From NCBI GenBank assembly GCA_020832725.1, contig JAFIEC010000240.1, positions 1 through 5,944 on the forward strand: a DNA stretch of 5,944 nucleotides, read 5' to 3'. The notes below the pieces were generated by a model. The model saw only the letters and a list, made by a program, of their open reading frames with translations. It had not been told where the DNA came from and ran no database searches. The stretch is from Paracoccaceae bacterium (GTDB lineage Bacteria; Pseudomonadota; Alphaproteobacteria; Rhodobacterales; Rhodobacteraceae). Numbering within the stretch: the first letter of the stretch is position 1; every line of letters begins with the position of its first letter. Positions 1 through 5,944 of this stretch are shown here, piece by piece. The position numbers were made by a program, and so were the translations under genes.

Positions 1-3000
1 GGCACCAGCAGCAGCACGATCACCATGCCGAAGCCGAGCCCGTAGCTGAGCGTGATGACGGTCGGTCGCAGGAACTGTGCCTGTGAGGAAGTTTCGTAGA
101 GCAGTGGTGCGAGGCCAAGGACGGTGGTCAGCGTCGTCAGCAGGACCGGCCGCCGGCGGTCGGCGGCTGCGTCGATGAGCGCGGGCACGAGACCCCGGTC
201 GCGGGCGTAGCCGTCCACCGTCGAGACAAGCACGATCGAGTCGTTGATGATGATCCCCGTCATGCCGATCAGCCCCACCACCGAGAACATCGACAATGGC
301 ACCCCCCAGACATGATGCCCCCAGATCGCCCCGATCAGCCCGAAGGGAATGACGGCCATCACCACAACCGGCCGCGTCCAGCTGGAAAAGACCCAGGCCA
401 GCACCAGAAAGATGCCGGTCAGCGTCAGGATCAGGCCTGTGCGCGCATCGGCCAGAAAGCTGCGTTCCTGTTCGGCGAGGCCTCCGATGCGCGCGACAAC
501 GCCGAAATCCCCCTCGATTGCGGGAACGATGCGTTCCCGCACGATCATGGTGATCTCCTCGGCCCGGCGGGGGTCGTCTTCGGAGATGTCGCCGGTCACC
601 CGCACGATCTGCAGCCCGTTCTCCCGCCGGATCGTGGCAAAGCCGGTGGTGCGCGTCGCCCGCACGATATCGGAGAGCGGAACATAAATGCCCGAAGGGG
701 CCCGCATCATCGTCGTCTCGAGAAAGTCGGCAGTCTGCTCGCCCGAGGGCAGCTCTACCCGCACGGTGGCACTGCGCCCGCCTTCGGGCCAGCTTGCCGC
801 CTCGATGCCCCCGAGTCTGTGGCGCAGAACCCGCCCCACGGCATCAGTGGCAAAGCCCAGCGCCGCGCCCTGAGGGGTCAGTTCCAGCACCAGCTCATCC
901 TTGTCGTAGGGCAGGTTGTCCTCCACCCCCGAGACTTCGGGAAAATCCGCGACCGCGGCCTTGAGCGCTTCTGCCGCAGCCTTGAGTGTGGCGCTGTCGG
1001 CCCCGAAGAAATCGACCTCCAGCGCCGATCCTCCGGGCCCGCCGCGGAAGCCCCGGAAACTGAGGGTCTCCATCAGCGGATGGCCCTGAACCGAGGCTTG
1101 AAGCTCTCCGATGAACTGGAACACGGAATAGGGCCGCTCGTCGGCGTCGATCAGCTCGATGGTCACACTTCCGGTCAGGTCGGCCTCACGGGTGTCGCCA
1201 CCCATTCCGCCCCCGCCTCCGATCTGGCCGATCATGAACTGCACCGGATCGGCCCCGTAGCGGTCTGCGTAATCCGCCCCCAGCGCTTCGGCTGCCCGCT
1301 GCACCTCCTGCATCATCGCAAGGGTGTCGGTGCGCGTTGCCCCCGGCAGCATGGCAAAGCTGCCGGTGATGCTGCCAAGCTCCGGCGCATCGAAAAAGCG
1401 CCATGTGACATCGCCCCGAAGAACCAGTGTGGCCTGTGTCGCAAGCAGCAGCACCATCGCCGCAACAACCGGATAGCGCGCCCGGATCACCAGTGCCATC
1501 AGCGGGCGAAAGCCCCGATCCCGCACCACGCGAAAGCCGCGGTTGACGGTGCGACTGGGCCAGTCATACCAGCGCTCTTCCCGGGCGGCCCGCAGCGCAT
1601 GGGCCATGTGGTTGGGCAGGATCAGGAAACATTCCACCAGCGAGGCGGCCAGAACGGCAATCACGGTGAGCGGAATATCCGCGATCAGCGAGCCGAAGCG
1701 CCCGCCGATCGCCGTCAACCCGAAGAAGGCGATGACCGTGGTCAGCGTCGCCGCAAAGACGGGCAGGGCCATGCGACGGGCCGCGCGTTCCGCTGCCGTC
1801 TCCGGGTCTTCGCCCAGGTGGCGGGCGCGCCAGTCGGCATGCTCTCCCACGACGATCGCATCATCGACGACGATGCCCAGCGTGATGATCAGCGCAAAGA
1901 GCGAGATCATGTTCAGCGTCAGGCCCGCGAAATACATCACCCCGATGGCGGTGAGCATGGCCACGGGAATGCCCGCCGCCACCCAGAAGGCGGTGCGTGC
2001 GCTGAGGAACAGGAACAGCAGGCCCACCACAAGGGCAAGCCCCATCAGCCCGTTGGAGACGAGGATCTGCAGCCGCCCCGTGATCACCTCCGAACGGGTG
2101 CGGTAGAGCGCGATTTCCACCCCCTCGGGCAGGCCCGCCTGAATCTCGGCTGCGATCTCCTCCACCTGCCGCTGGATGCCGATGGAATCGCCTCGCGCGG
2201 TGCGGTCCACGTTCAGGGTTACGGCAGGGTTGCCGCCAACGAAGAAGGCTGTGTTGCGGTCGATCCCCTCGGATCTCACCCGCGCCACATCGGCAACGGT
2301 CAGGGTACTGCCATCGGCCCGCGCCCGAAGGACGATCGCGCCGATCCTGGCGGCGCCCCGCCGCTCCACGCCGGTGCGCAGCCGGGTGTTGCCCCCTGAA
2401 ACTTCGCCTGCCGGAGAGGCGGTTGTCTCGCGGGCGATGGCCCTCGAGATTTCCTCCATGCTCAGGTCATGCCGCACAAGCGACGCCGAGGTGACCTCGA
2501 TCACGATGGCGGGGGCGGCGATGCCTGACACCGTGACCCGTGTCACCCCTTCGGCAAAGAGGCGCTGCACCATCTCGTCCGCAAAGAGGCCCAGCTGTTC
2601 CAGTGCGACCGGGCCGGTGATGACGACATCGGTGACACGATCGCGCCACTCTCCCCGCCGCACGAGGATTTCCTCGATGTCCTCGGGCAGGTTCGCCACG
2701 CGGTCAACGGCCTGCCCCACATCTTCGGCGGCACGCGCGATGTCGTGGCCCGGTTCGAACTCCAGCACGATCCGCGCCCGCCCCTCCCGCGAGGTGCTGG
2801 AGGCCGAGGTGACGCCATCGACCGCAAGCAGGGCAGGCTCCAGCAATTGCACGGCGCCGCGGTCGATATCGGCAGCCCCCGCGCCGGGCCATGCGACATT
2901 GACCGAGACATTGTCGACCACGATGTCGGGAAAGAACTGTGCCCGCATCTGCGGCAGGATGGTGACGCCCAGCACCACCAGCACCACCAGCAGCAGATTG

Positions 3001-3116
3001 GCCGCGGTGCGGTGGCGCACGAAATACGACAGCACCCCGCCGCTGCCGCCGGGCCCCGCTGCCGGGCCCGCTTCGCGGGGCGCATCGGGTGACGCGCTGG
3101 GCGGGGGAGCAGCCAT
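1..3116 (-). CDS. RND-family efflux transporter permease subunit (AcrB superfamily), 3' end cut by window
   Basis: Inner-membrane proton-driven pump subunit of a tripartite efflux system; substrate unknown. Reading from ATG at 3116 gives 1038 uninterrupted codons with no stop before the window edge; I checked the frame at several points. The layout is that of AcrB: TM1 about residues 28-54, a large periplasmic porter loop to about 350, TM2-6 (about 356-500), TM7 from about 548, a second porter loop to about 890, then TM8-12. TM4 carries GIVVDDAIVVGE with D418/D419, the AcrB D407/D408 proton-relay pair. TM10 reads GMTGIIINDSIVLV, with N958 where AcrB has K940. RRRPVLLTT keeps Arg and Thr (R987, T994) matching AcrB R971/T978. 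The last visible residues (IVLLLVP) lie in TM12, so only about 20-40 residues should be missing. Residues 1-27 are a Pro/Ala/Gly-rich extension before TM1. The start lies 1 nt after the adaptor stop (TGAGATG), implying translational coupling; a GTG at 3035 is a less likely start. Family certain, substrate class not. Confidence 0.95.
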   Translation of the reverse strand, partial: MAAPPPSASPDAPREAGPAAGPGGSGGVLSYFVRHRTAANLLLVVLVVLGVTILPQMRAQFFPDIVVDNVSVNVAWPGAGAADIDRGAVQLLEPALLAVDGVTSASSTSREGRARIVLEFEPGHDIARAAEDVGQAVDRVANLPEDIEEILVRRGEWRDRVTDVVITGPVALEQLGLFADEMVQRLFAEGVTRVTVSGIAAPAIVIEVTSASLVRHDLSMEEISRAIARETTASPAGEVSGGNTRLRTGVERRGAARIGAIVLRARADGSTLTVADVARVRSEGIDRNTAFFVGGNPAVTLNVDRTARGDSIGIQRQVEEIAAEIQAGLPEGVEIALYRTRSEVITGRLQILVSNGLMGLALVVGLLFLFLSARTAFWVAAGIPVAMLTAIGVMYFAGLTLNMISLFALIITLGIVVDDAIVVGEHADWRARHLGEDPETAAERAARRMALPVFAATLTTVIAFFGLTAIGGRFGSLIADIPLTVIAVLAASLVECFLILPNHMAHALRAAREERWYDWPSRTVNRGFRVVRDRGFRPLMALVIRARYPVVAAMVLLLATQATLVLRGDVTWRFFDAPELGSITGSFAMLPGATRTDTLAMMQEVQRAAEALGADYADRYGADPVQFMIGQIGGGGGMGGDTREADLTGSVTIELIDADERPYSVFQFIGELQASVQGHPLMETLSFRGFRGGPGGSALEVDFFGADSATLKAAAEALKAAVADFPEVSGVEDNLPYDKDELVLELTPQGAALGFATDAVGRVLRHRLGGIEAASWPEGGRSATVRVELPSGEQTADFLETTMMRAPSGIYVPLSDIVRATRTTGFATIRRENGLQIVRVTGDISEDDPRRAEEITMIVRERIVPAIEGDFGVVARIGGLAEQERSFLADARTGLILTLTGIFLVLAWVFSSWTRPVVVMAVIPFGLIGAIWGHHVWGVPLSMFSVVGLIGMTGIIINDSIVLVSTVDGYARDRGLVPALIDAAADRRRPVLLTTLTTVLGLAPLLYETSSQAQFLRPTVITLSYGLGFGMVIVLLLV
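3048..3072. repeat. Imperfect 13/12-bp GC-rich tandem repeat in the 5' end of the RND permease gene
   Basis: Two adjacent copies, gccgggccccgct (3048-3060) and gccgggcccgct (3061-3072), differ by a single C. They lie inside codons encoding the Pro/Ala/Gly-rich extension ahead of TM1. Directly overlapping, 3067-3079 (cccgc-ttc-gcggg) can fold as a 5-bp stem with a 3-nt loop in the mRNA, about 37 nt after the start codon. The one-base length difference makes this a plausible spot for slippage or a sequencing indel, but the frame is open as given. No function is claimed. Confidence 0.6.
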
Positions 3117-3117
3117 C

Positions 3118-4587
3118 TCAGCCGCCCATGCGGGATTCGAGCCGCTCGATCACTTCGGCCGGCACTTCGGGTGCCGCCAGCTGTTCGATGATGCGCGACT
3201 TCACGGCCTCGGGCATGAAGCCGTTCGCCGTGACAAAGGCGATCAGCCGTTGCCGGCGCTCCTCGTCCAGGACGACCATCTCGGGCGCGCTGGCCTCAGG
3301 GCTTGCGTCGGCACCGCGCCGGATGGGGCGGATGCGGATGCCCGCGCCGACCAGCGGCGTCCGCTCGACCACGATCTGGCTTCCATAGAGGGCGGGGGCC
3401 ATGATCAGCGCGTCGTTACCCTGTCGGCGCAGAACCTCCACAGGCTCTTCGCGCAGGCGGGATTCGGCGTCGAGCACCAGCACATTGTTCGCGCTGTCCA
3501 GCGCTGTGGCCGGGATCAGGGCCACGCCGCGCAACTCGGGCTCGGTCACGGTGACGGTGACGAAATCGCCCGGGCGCAGCCCGGCGGCCCTGCCGCCCTC
3601 GATGACGGCAAAGACCTGCCGTCCGGTGGCCCCTTCTCCGCCGGTCCCGCCGGTGCGGACCAGGCGTGCAGGAGCGGCCACATCCACGCCGAACGCATCG
3701 AGCCGCACTTCGGCCTGCGTCTCGATCAGCCTGGCCTCGGGGGTCATCAGGCGGGAAAACTGCGCGTTGGACACGCGGAACACCACTTCCAGGGCATCGA
3801 TGTCCACCAGCCGGCCAAGCCGCTCGTTGTTGGCGACCAGACCGCCCCGCAAGGCGGTGACCTGTTCCAGGACGCCGCCGAATTCGGCCGTGATCCGGGT
3901 CTCGGCCAGACGGCGCTCGGCTTCGGCCAGCGAGATGGCGCGACGGGCGCGCGCCGTTTCCGCCATCTCGACCCGCGCTTCGGCCTGGGCCAGCGCCTGC
4001 CTGCGCGACAGGATCGCGCCTTCGGCGGACGAAAGCGCCAGCGCCGCGGCCTCCACGCTGGCCTCGCTGCCCACGCCGCGGTCGCGCAGATTTTCCTGAC
4101 GCGCAAGGGCCTGGGCGCGCAGGTCGCGCTGATCGCGTGCTGCGGTCAGCTCGTCCCCGGCCAGCCCGACCGTGCGGCGTGCATCGCGCAATTCGGCCTC
4201 GGCCTGGGCCATGTCGGCCCGCGCCAGCGCCAGCGCCGACTCGGCGTCGCGCGGGTCGAGCGCCAGCAGCAGATCCCCTTGCCCGACCTCGCCGCCGTCG
4301 GTGAAGGCCTCGGACAAGGTGACGATCGTGCCGCCCATGGGCGCGCGGATGTCAAGGCTGCGGGTGCTGCGAACCTCTCCGAAGAGGACCATTTGCGGAG
4401 CGTGCGCCCCGGGCTGCACTGTGACGACACTGGCCGCGATCACGCGTTCCCGCACGGGCGGTCTCGGGGCCTCGCGCGCGATCCGCTCCTGCAGGGCGGA
4501 GCTGACATTGTAGACCGCAAGCGCAAGCAGACCCAGCGTCAGCCCCGCAAGGAACAGGCCCGTCAGACTGCGCCACAGAAATCGCAT
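3118..4587 (-). CDS. HlyD/MFP-family periplasmic adaptor subunit of RND efflux pump
   Basis: 489-residue membrane-fusion protein that would link the downstream RND permease to an outer-membrane channel. Residues 7-26 form one hydrophobic N-terminal helix after MRFLWR with no lipobox cysteine, so it is probably an uncleaved inner-membrane anchor rather than a lipoprotein. Domains in order: first half-lipoyl about 75-110 (RAPMGGTIVTL, then DGGEVGQGDLLLALD), a long Ala/Arg/Glu-rich helical hairpin about 112-231 with a break near residues 170-174, second half-lipoyl about 232-262 (ITAEFGGVL to GRLVDI), beta-barrel about 265-350, membrane-proximal domain about 350-425. It then continues with a charged tail, 426-489, containing VLDEERRQRLIAF and ending RLESRMGG, beyond the usual end of this family. 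The start ATG at 4587 has only a weak purine-rich GAGCAAGAA upstream. Its stop is 1 nt from the permease start, so the two are coupled. It lies 65 bp after moaB. Family assignment is firm; cargo is unknown. Confidence 0.95.
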   Translation of the reverse strand: MRFLWRSLTGLFLAGLTLGLLALAVYNVSSALQERIAREAPRPPVRERVIAASVVTVQPGAHAPQMVLFGEVRSTRSLDIRAPMGGTIVTLSEAFTDGGEVGQGDLLLALDPRDAESALALARADMAQAEAELRDARRTVGLAGDELTAARDQRDLRAQALARQENLRDRGVGSEASVEAAALALSSAEGAILSRRQALAQAEARVEMAETARARRAISLAEAERRLAETRITAEFGGVLEQVTALRGGLVANNERLGRLVDIDALEVVFRVSNAQFSRLMTPEARLIETQAEVRLDAFGVDVAAPARLVRTGGTGGEGATGRQVFAVIEGGRAAGLRPGDFVTVTVTEPELRGVALIPATALDSANNVLVLDAESRLREEPVEVLRRQGNDALIMAPALYGSQIVVERTPLVGAGIRIRPIRRGADASPEASAPEMVVLDEERRQRLIAFVTANGFMPEAVKSRIIEQLAAPEVPAEVIERLESRMGG

Positions 4588-4652
4588 TTCTTGCTCATTG
4601 CTTGCTTGCGCCGCTCATCTAGCGCCGGCACCCGCCTGTGTCACGCGCAGCC
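4588..4652 (-). promoter_or_regulatory. 65-bp gap between moaB and the efflux genes with a weak promoter-like pair
   Basis: This is the only real intergenic space in the window. On the minus strand it holds GTGACA (4644-4639, one mismatch to TTGACA) and, 17 nt later, TAGATG (4621-4616, a poor -10 match with three of six bases). Transcription would then start about 20 nt before the adaptor ATG. No terminator-like hairpin followed by a T run is visible, so read-through from moaB is at least as likely. Three GCAA units in a row (GCAAGCAAGCAA) sit just ahead of the start. I see no clear inverted-repeat operator. The promoter call is tentative. Confidence 0.2.
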
Positions 4653-5195
4653 TCAGGCTTTCCGTCGCCGGTGCTCTTCCAGTCGCGGCATGATCTCCAC
4701 GAAATTGCAGGGCTTGTGGCGATAGTCGAGTTGATGAACAAGAATCTCGTCCCAGCCGTCGCGGCAGGCCGAGGGGCTGCCCGGCAGGGCGAAAAGGTAG
4801 GTTCCCCGCGCCACCCCCGCGCAGGCCCGCGACTGGATGGCGGAGGTCCCGATCTTTCCCACCGAGACCATGGTGAACAATGTCGAGAAGGCGTCGATCT
4901 CCTTTTCGTAGACATCGCGATGGGCCTCCACCGTGACATCGCGGCCGGTCAGGCCCGTGCCGCCCGTGGAGATGATCACATCGATGCCCGCATCCGCGCA
5001 CCAGGCGCGCAATTTCTCCGCGATCCGGCCTCGATCGTCAGGCAGGATGGTGCGGGCCGTCAGAAGATGTCCGGCTTCCTGCACACGCGCGGCCAGCACG
5101 TCGCCCGAGCGGTCGTCGGCCTCGGTCCGGGTATCGGAGACTGTCAGCAATGCGATGCGCACGGGCACAAAGCTGCGCGGGGCAGGATCGGTCAT
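4653..5195 (-). CDS. moaB: Molybdenum cofactor biosynthesis protein MoaB (MogA/MoaB family)
   Basis: 180-residue soluble cytoplasmic protein of the MoaB/MogA family, about the usual length (E. coli MoaB is about 170). Family members with activity adenylylate molybdopterin before molybdenum insertion; in E. coli MogA does this and MoaB appears dispensable, while many other bacteria carry MoaB only. Visible landmarks: VRIALLTVSDTR (12-23), DDRSG (27-31), the molybdopterin-binding STGGTGLTGRD loop (76-86) with the conserved Asp at its end, GTSAIQSRACAGVA (116-129), the LPGSPSACRDGW segment (137-148) and a terminal QLDYRHKPCNF (155-165) close to the E. coli MoaB ending. The ATG overlaps the upstream glycosylase stop as ATGA, and a good GGAG lies 8 nt before it, which fixes this start. 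No other Mo-cofactor gene is in the window, so its place here reflects the operon, not a visible Mo pathway cluster. The alternative would be a MogA-type name; the sequence favours MoaB. Confidence 0.93.
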   Translation of the reverse strand: MTDPAPRSFVPVRIALLTVSDTRTEADDRSGDVLAARVQEAGHLLTARTILPDDRGRIAEKLRAWCADAGIDVIISTGGTGLTGRDVTVEAHRDVYEKEIDAFSTLFTMVSVGKIGTSAIQSRACAGVARGTYLFALPGSPSACRDGWDEILVHQLDYRHKPCNFVEIMPRLEEHRRRKA

Positions 5196-5944
5196 GCAGG
5201 GCGCTCCAGCCGGGCCTCGATGGCAAGAAGATCGGCCCAGGCCTCCCGCTTTGCGCCCGGATTGCGCAGCAGGTAGGCAGGATGGGTCATCGGAAGGGCG
5301 GGCAGGCCCGCCACCTCGGCCCAGGTGCCGCGCATCCGCAGGATGCCCTTGCGCCCCAGAAGCGCGAGGCAGGGCGTATTGCCCATGGGCACCAGCAGTC
5401 GCGGGGCGGCCAGCGTGATGTGACGATCGAGGAAGGGGCGCATCATGGCAATCTCGGCCGGGCCCGGGTCGCGGTTGCCGGGCGGGCGCCAGGGCATGAC
5501 GTTGGTGATATAGAGCGCATCCCGGGGCTCTTCGGCGGCGCGGCCAAGGCCGATCGCGGCGAACATCCGGTCAAGCAGGCGGCCCGCGCGGCCGACAAAG
5601 GGCCGACCCTCGAGGTCCTCCTCCCGGCCCGGGGCCTCGCCCACGATCATCACGGGTGCACCGGGCAGCCCGTCGGCAAAGACGGTGTTGCGCGCGCCCA
5701 GGCGCAGGTCGCAATGGGGATAGGCGGCCAGCGCGGCGGCCAGCGCCTCGAGGCTGTCTGCGGCGTCGGCGGCGGCGCGCGCCTCGGCCACCGCCGCCTC
5801 AAGCGGAACCTCTCCCGACAGGGAGGCCGGCGCGGCGAGGCCGGCGGGCAGGTCAGGCGCGGCGATCGCCGCCACCGCAGGCTGCGCAACAGGCCCCGCG
5901 CGCCGGGGGGGGGGGGGGGGGGCGGGCGAGAGGGTGACCCGGGG
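5192..5944 (-). CDS. Family-4-like uracil-DNA glycosylase lacking Fe-S ligands, 5' end outside the window
   Basis: Base-excision repair enzyme expected to remove uracil (deaminated cytosine) from DNA. The frame is open to the window edge: 250 residues are visible. A GTG at 5875 could start a 227-residue form, but the reading upstream of it is a Pro/Ala-rich stretch like the linker I remember in longer alphaproteobacterial homologues, so the true start is probably upstream. Numbered from that GTG: VMIVGEAPGREED (75-87) and GRPFVGRAGRLLDRM (90-104) form motif A with the catalytic-type E80; YITNVMPWRPPGNRDP (122-137) is the family-4 core; HPAYLLRNP (198-206) is motif B with its His. Classical family-4 enzymes bind a 4Fe-4S cluster with four Cys; here the matching positions appear to be Y52, C55, W129 and M145, so the cluster should be absent. 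This resembles a cluster-less class I recall from Bradyrhizobium (BdiUNG). The gene overlaps moaB by 4 nt. Uracil excision itself is inferred from the motifs. Confidence 0.9.
   Translation of the reverse strand, partial: PRVTLSPAPPPPPRRAGPVAQPAVAAIAAPDLPAGLAAPASLSGEVPLEAAVAEARAAADAADSLEALAAALAAYPHCDLRLGARNTVFADGLPGAPVMIVGEAPGREEDLEGRPFVGRAGRLLDRMFAAIGLGRAAEEPRDALYITNVMPWRPPGNRDPGPAEIAMMRPFLDRHITLAAPRLLVPMGNTPCLALLGRKGILRMRGTWAEVAGLPALPMTHPAYLLRNPGAKREAWADLLAIEARLERPA
5204..5207 (-). promoter_or_regulatory. Ribosome binding site of moaB
   Basis: GGAG on the minus strand sits 8 nt before the moaB ATG (5195-5193), inside the last codons of the glycosylase gene. It supports the ATGA-overlap start and suggests moaB can be initiated by itself as well as by ribosomes terminating on the gene before it. 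Confidence 0.6.
5905..5922. repeat. 18-base G homopolymer (poly-C in the coding sense) inside the UDG gene
   Basis: Eighteen consecutive G on the plus strand, read on the minus strand as five complete Pro codons with flanking partial codons, in the Pro/Ala-rich region ahead of the glycosylase core. Reading continues open on both sides at this length, because 18 is a multiple of three. Such a tract is prone to slippage in replication, PCR and sequencing, so its length, and therefore the frame of the N-terminal part, is uncertain. Confidence 0.9.

Noticed and set aside
312..2399. Long plus-strand open frame of 695 codons opposite the RND permease
   Set aside because: The translation is Arg/His/Gly/Pro-rich with no recognisable domain and lies fully antisense to a clear RND permease. 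Long antisense frames are expected in GC-rich coding DNA with strong third-position bias.
2543..3085. Minus-strand 180-codon frame inside the permease gene, possibly suggesting a frameshifted N-terminus
   Set aside because: The permease frame from 3116 is open and gives TM1 and porter-domain sequence throughout this region. The alternative frame is Arg/Pro/Ser-rich without membrane helices, so there is no frameshift.
3401..4099. Plus-strand 232-codon frame opposite the adaptor
   Set aside because: Ser/Arg/Ala-rich, no domain, fully antisense to the HlyD-type adaptor.
4596..4618. Tiny upstream frame (ATG at 4618, seven codons to a TGA) before the adaptor as a leader peptide
   Set aside because: No ribosome binding site, no regulatory codon run and no attenuator hairpins; consistent with chance.
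4650..4664. Small inverted repeat AGCC-TGA-GGCT around the moaB stop as a possible terminator
   Set aside because: The stem is only 4 bp, the loop is the stop codon itself, and no T run follows; too weak to call a terminator.
2176..4725. Plus-strand open frame of 849 codons spanning the permease, the adaptor and the intergenic gap
   Set aside because: It crosses two well-supported genes on the other strand, its composition shifts between Ser/Thr/Arg-rich and His/Gly/Gln-rich, and no family motif is visible. It is an antisense artefact of high GC.
4638..5276. Plus-strand 212-codon frame opposite moaB
   Set aside because: Overlaps a confidently identified moaB on the opposite strand, with low-information Arg/Gly/Ala sequence.

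Overview
The window is a GC-rich bacterial segment. It holds four protein genes, all on the minus strand, so transcription runs from high to low coordinates. The gene content, the sequence style of the uracil-DNA glycosylase (UDG) and the high GC suggest an alphaproteobacterium, most likely Rhodobacteraceae (Rhodobacter/Paracoccus/roseobacter type). This is judgement from remembered family features, not a database match.

Layout in transcription order: (1) a 5'-truncated family-4-like UDG (5944 to 5192), whose visible N-terminal part is a Pro/Ala-rich linker containing an 18-base G/C homopolymer; (2) moaB (5195 to 4653), whose start overlaps the UDG stop by 4 nt (ATGA); (3) a 65-bp gap with only a weak promoter-like pair; (4) an HlyD/MFP-type periplasmic adaptor (4587 to 3118); (5) one nucleotide further on, an RND inner-membrane efflux permease of the AcrB superfamily (3116 to beyond position 1), truncated by the window edge inside its last transmembrane helix.

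The genes form two tight pairs. UDG and MoaB are translationally linked but functionally unrelated as far as known (base-excision repair; molybdenum cofactor biosynthesis). The adaptor and permease are a classic pair that would build a proton-driven tripartite efflux pump with an outer-membrane channel not seen here. All four could be one transcript, but the 65-bp gap allows a separate start for the pump.

I see no RNA gene, CRISPR array, insertion sequence, att site or origin, and no convincing new multi-gene system. The points worth a second look are within the proteins: loss of the Fe-S ligands in the UDG, a permease without the usual TM10 relay lysine and with a poly-glycine switch loop, an adaptor with an extra charged C-terminal tail, and the long homopolymer at the right edge.
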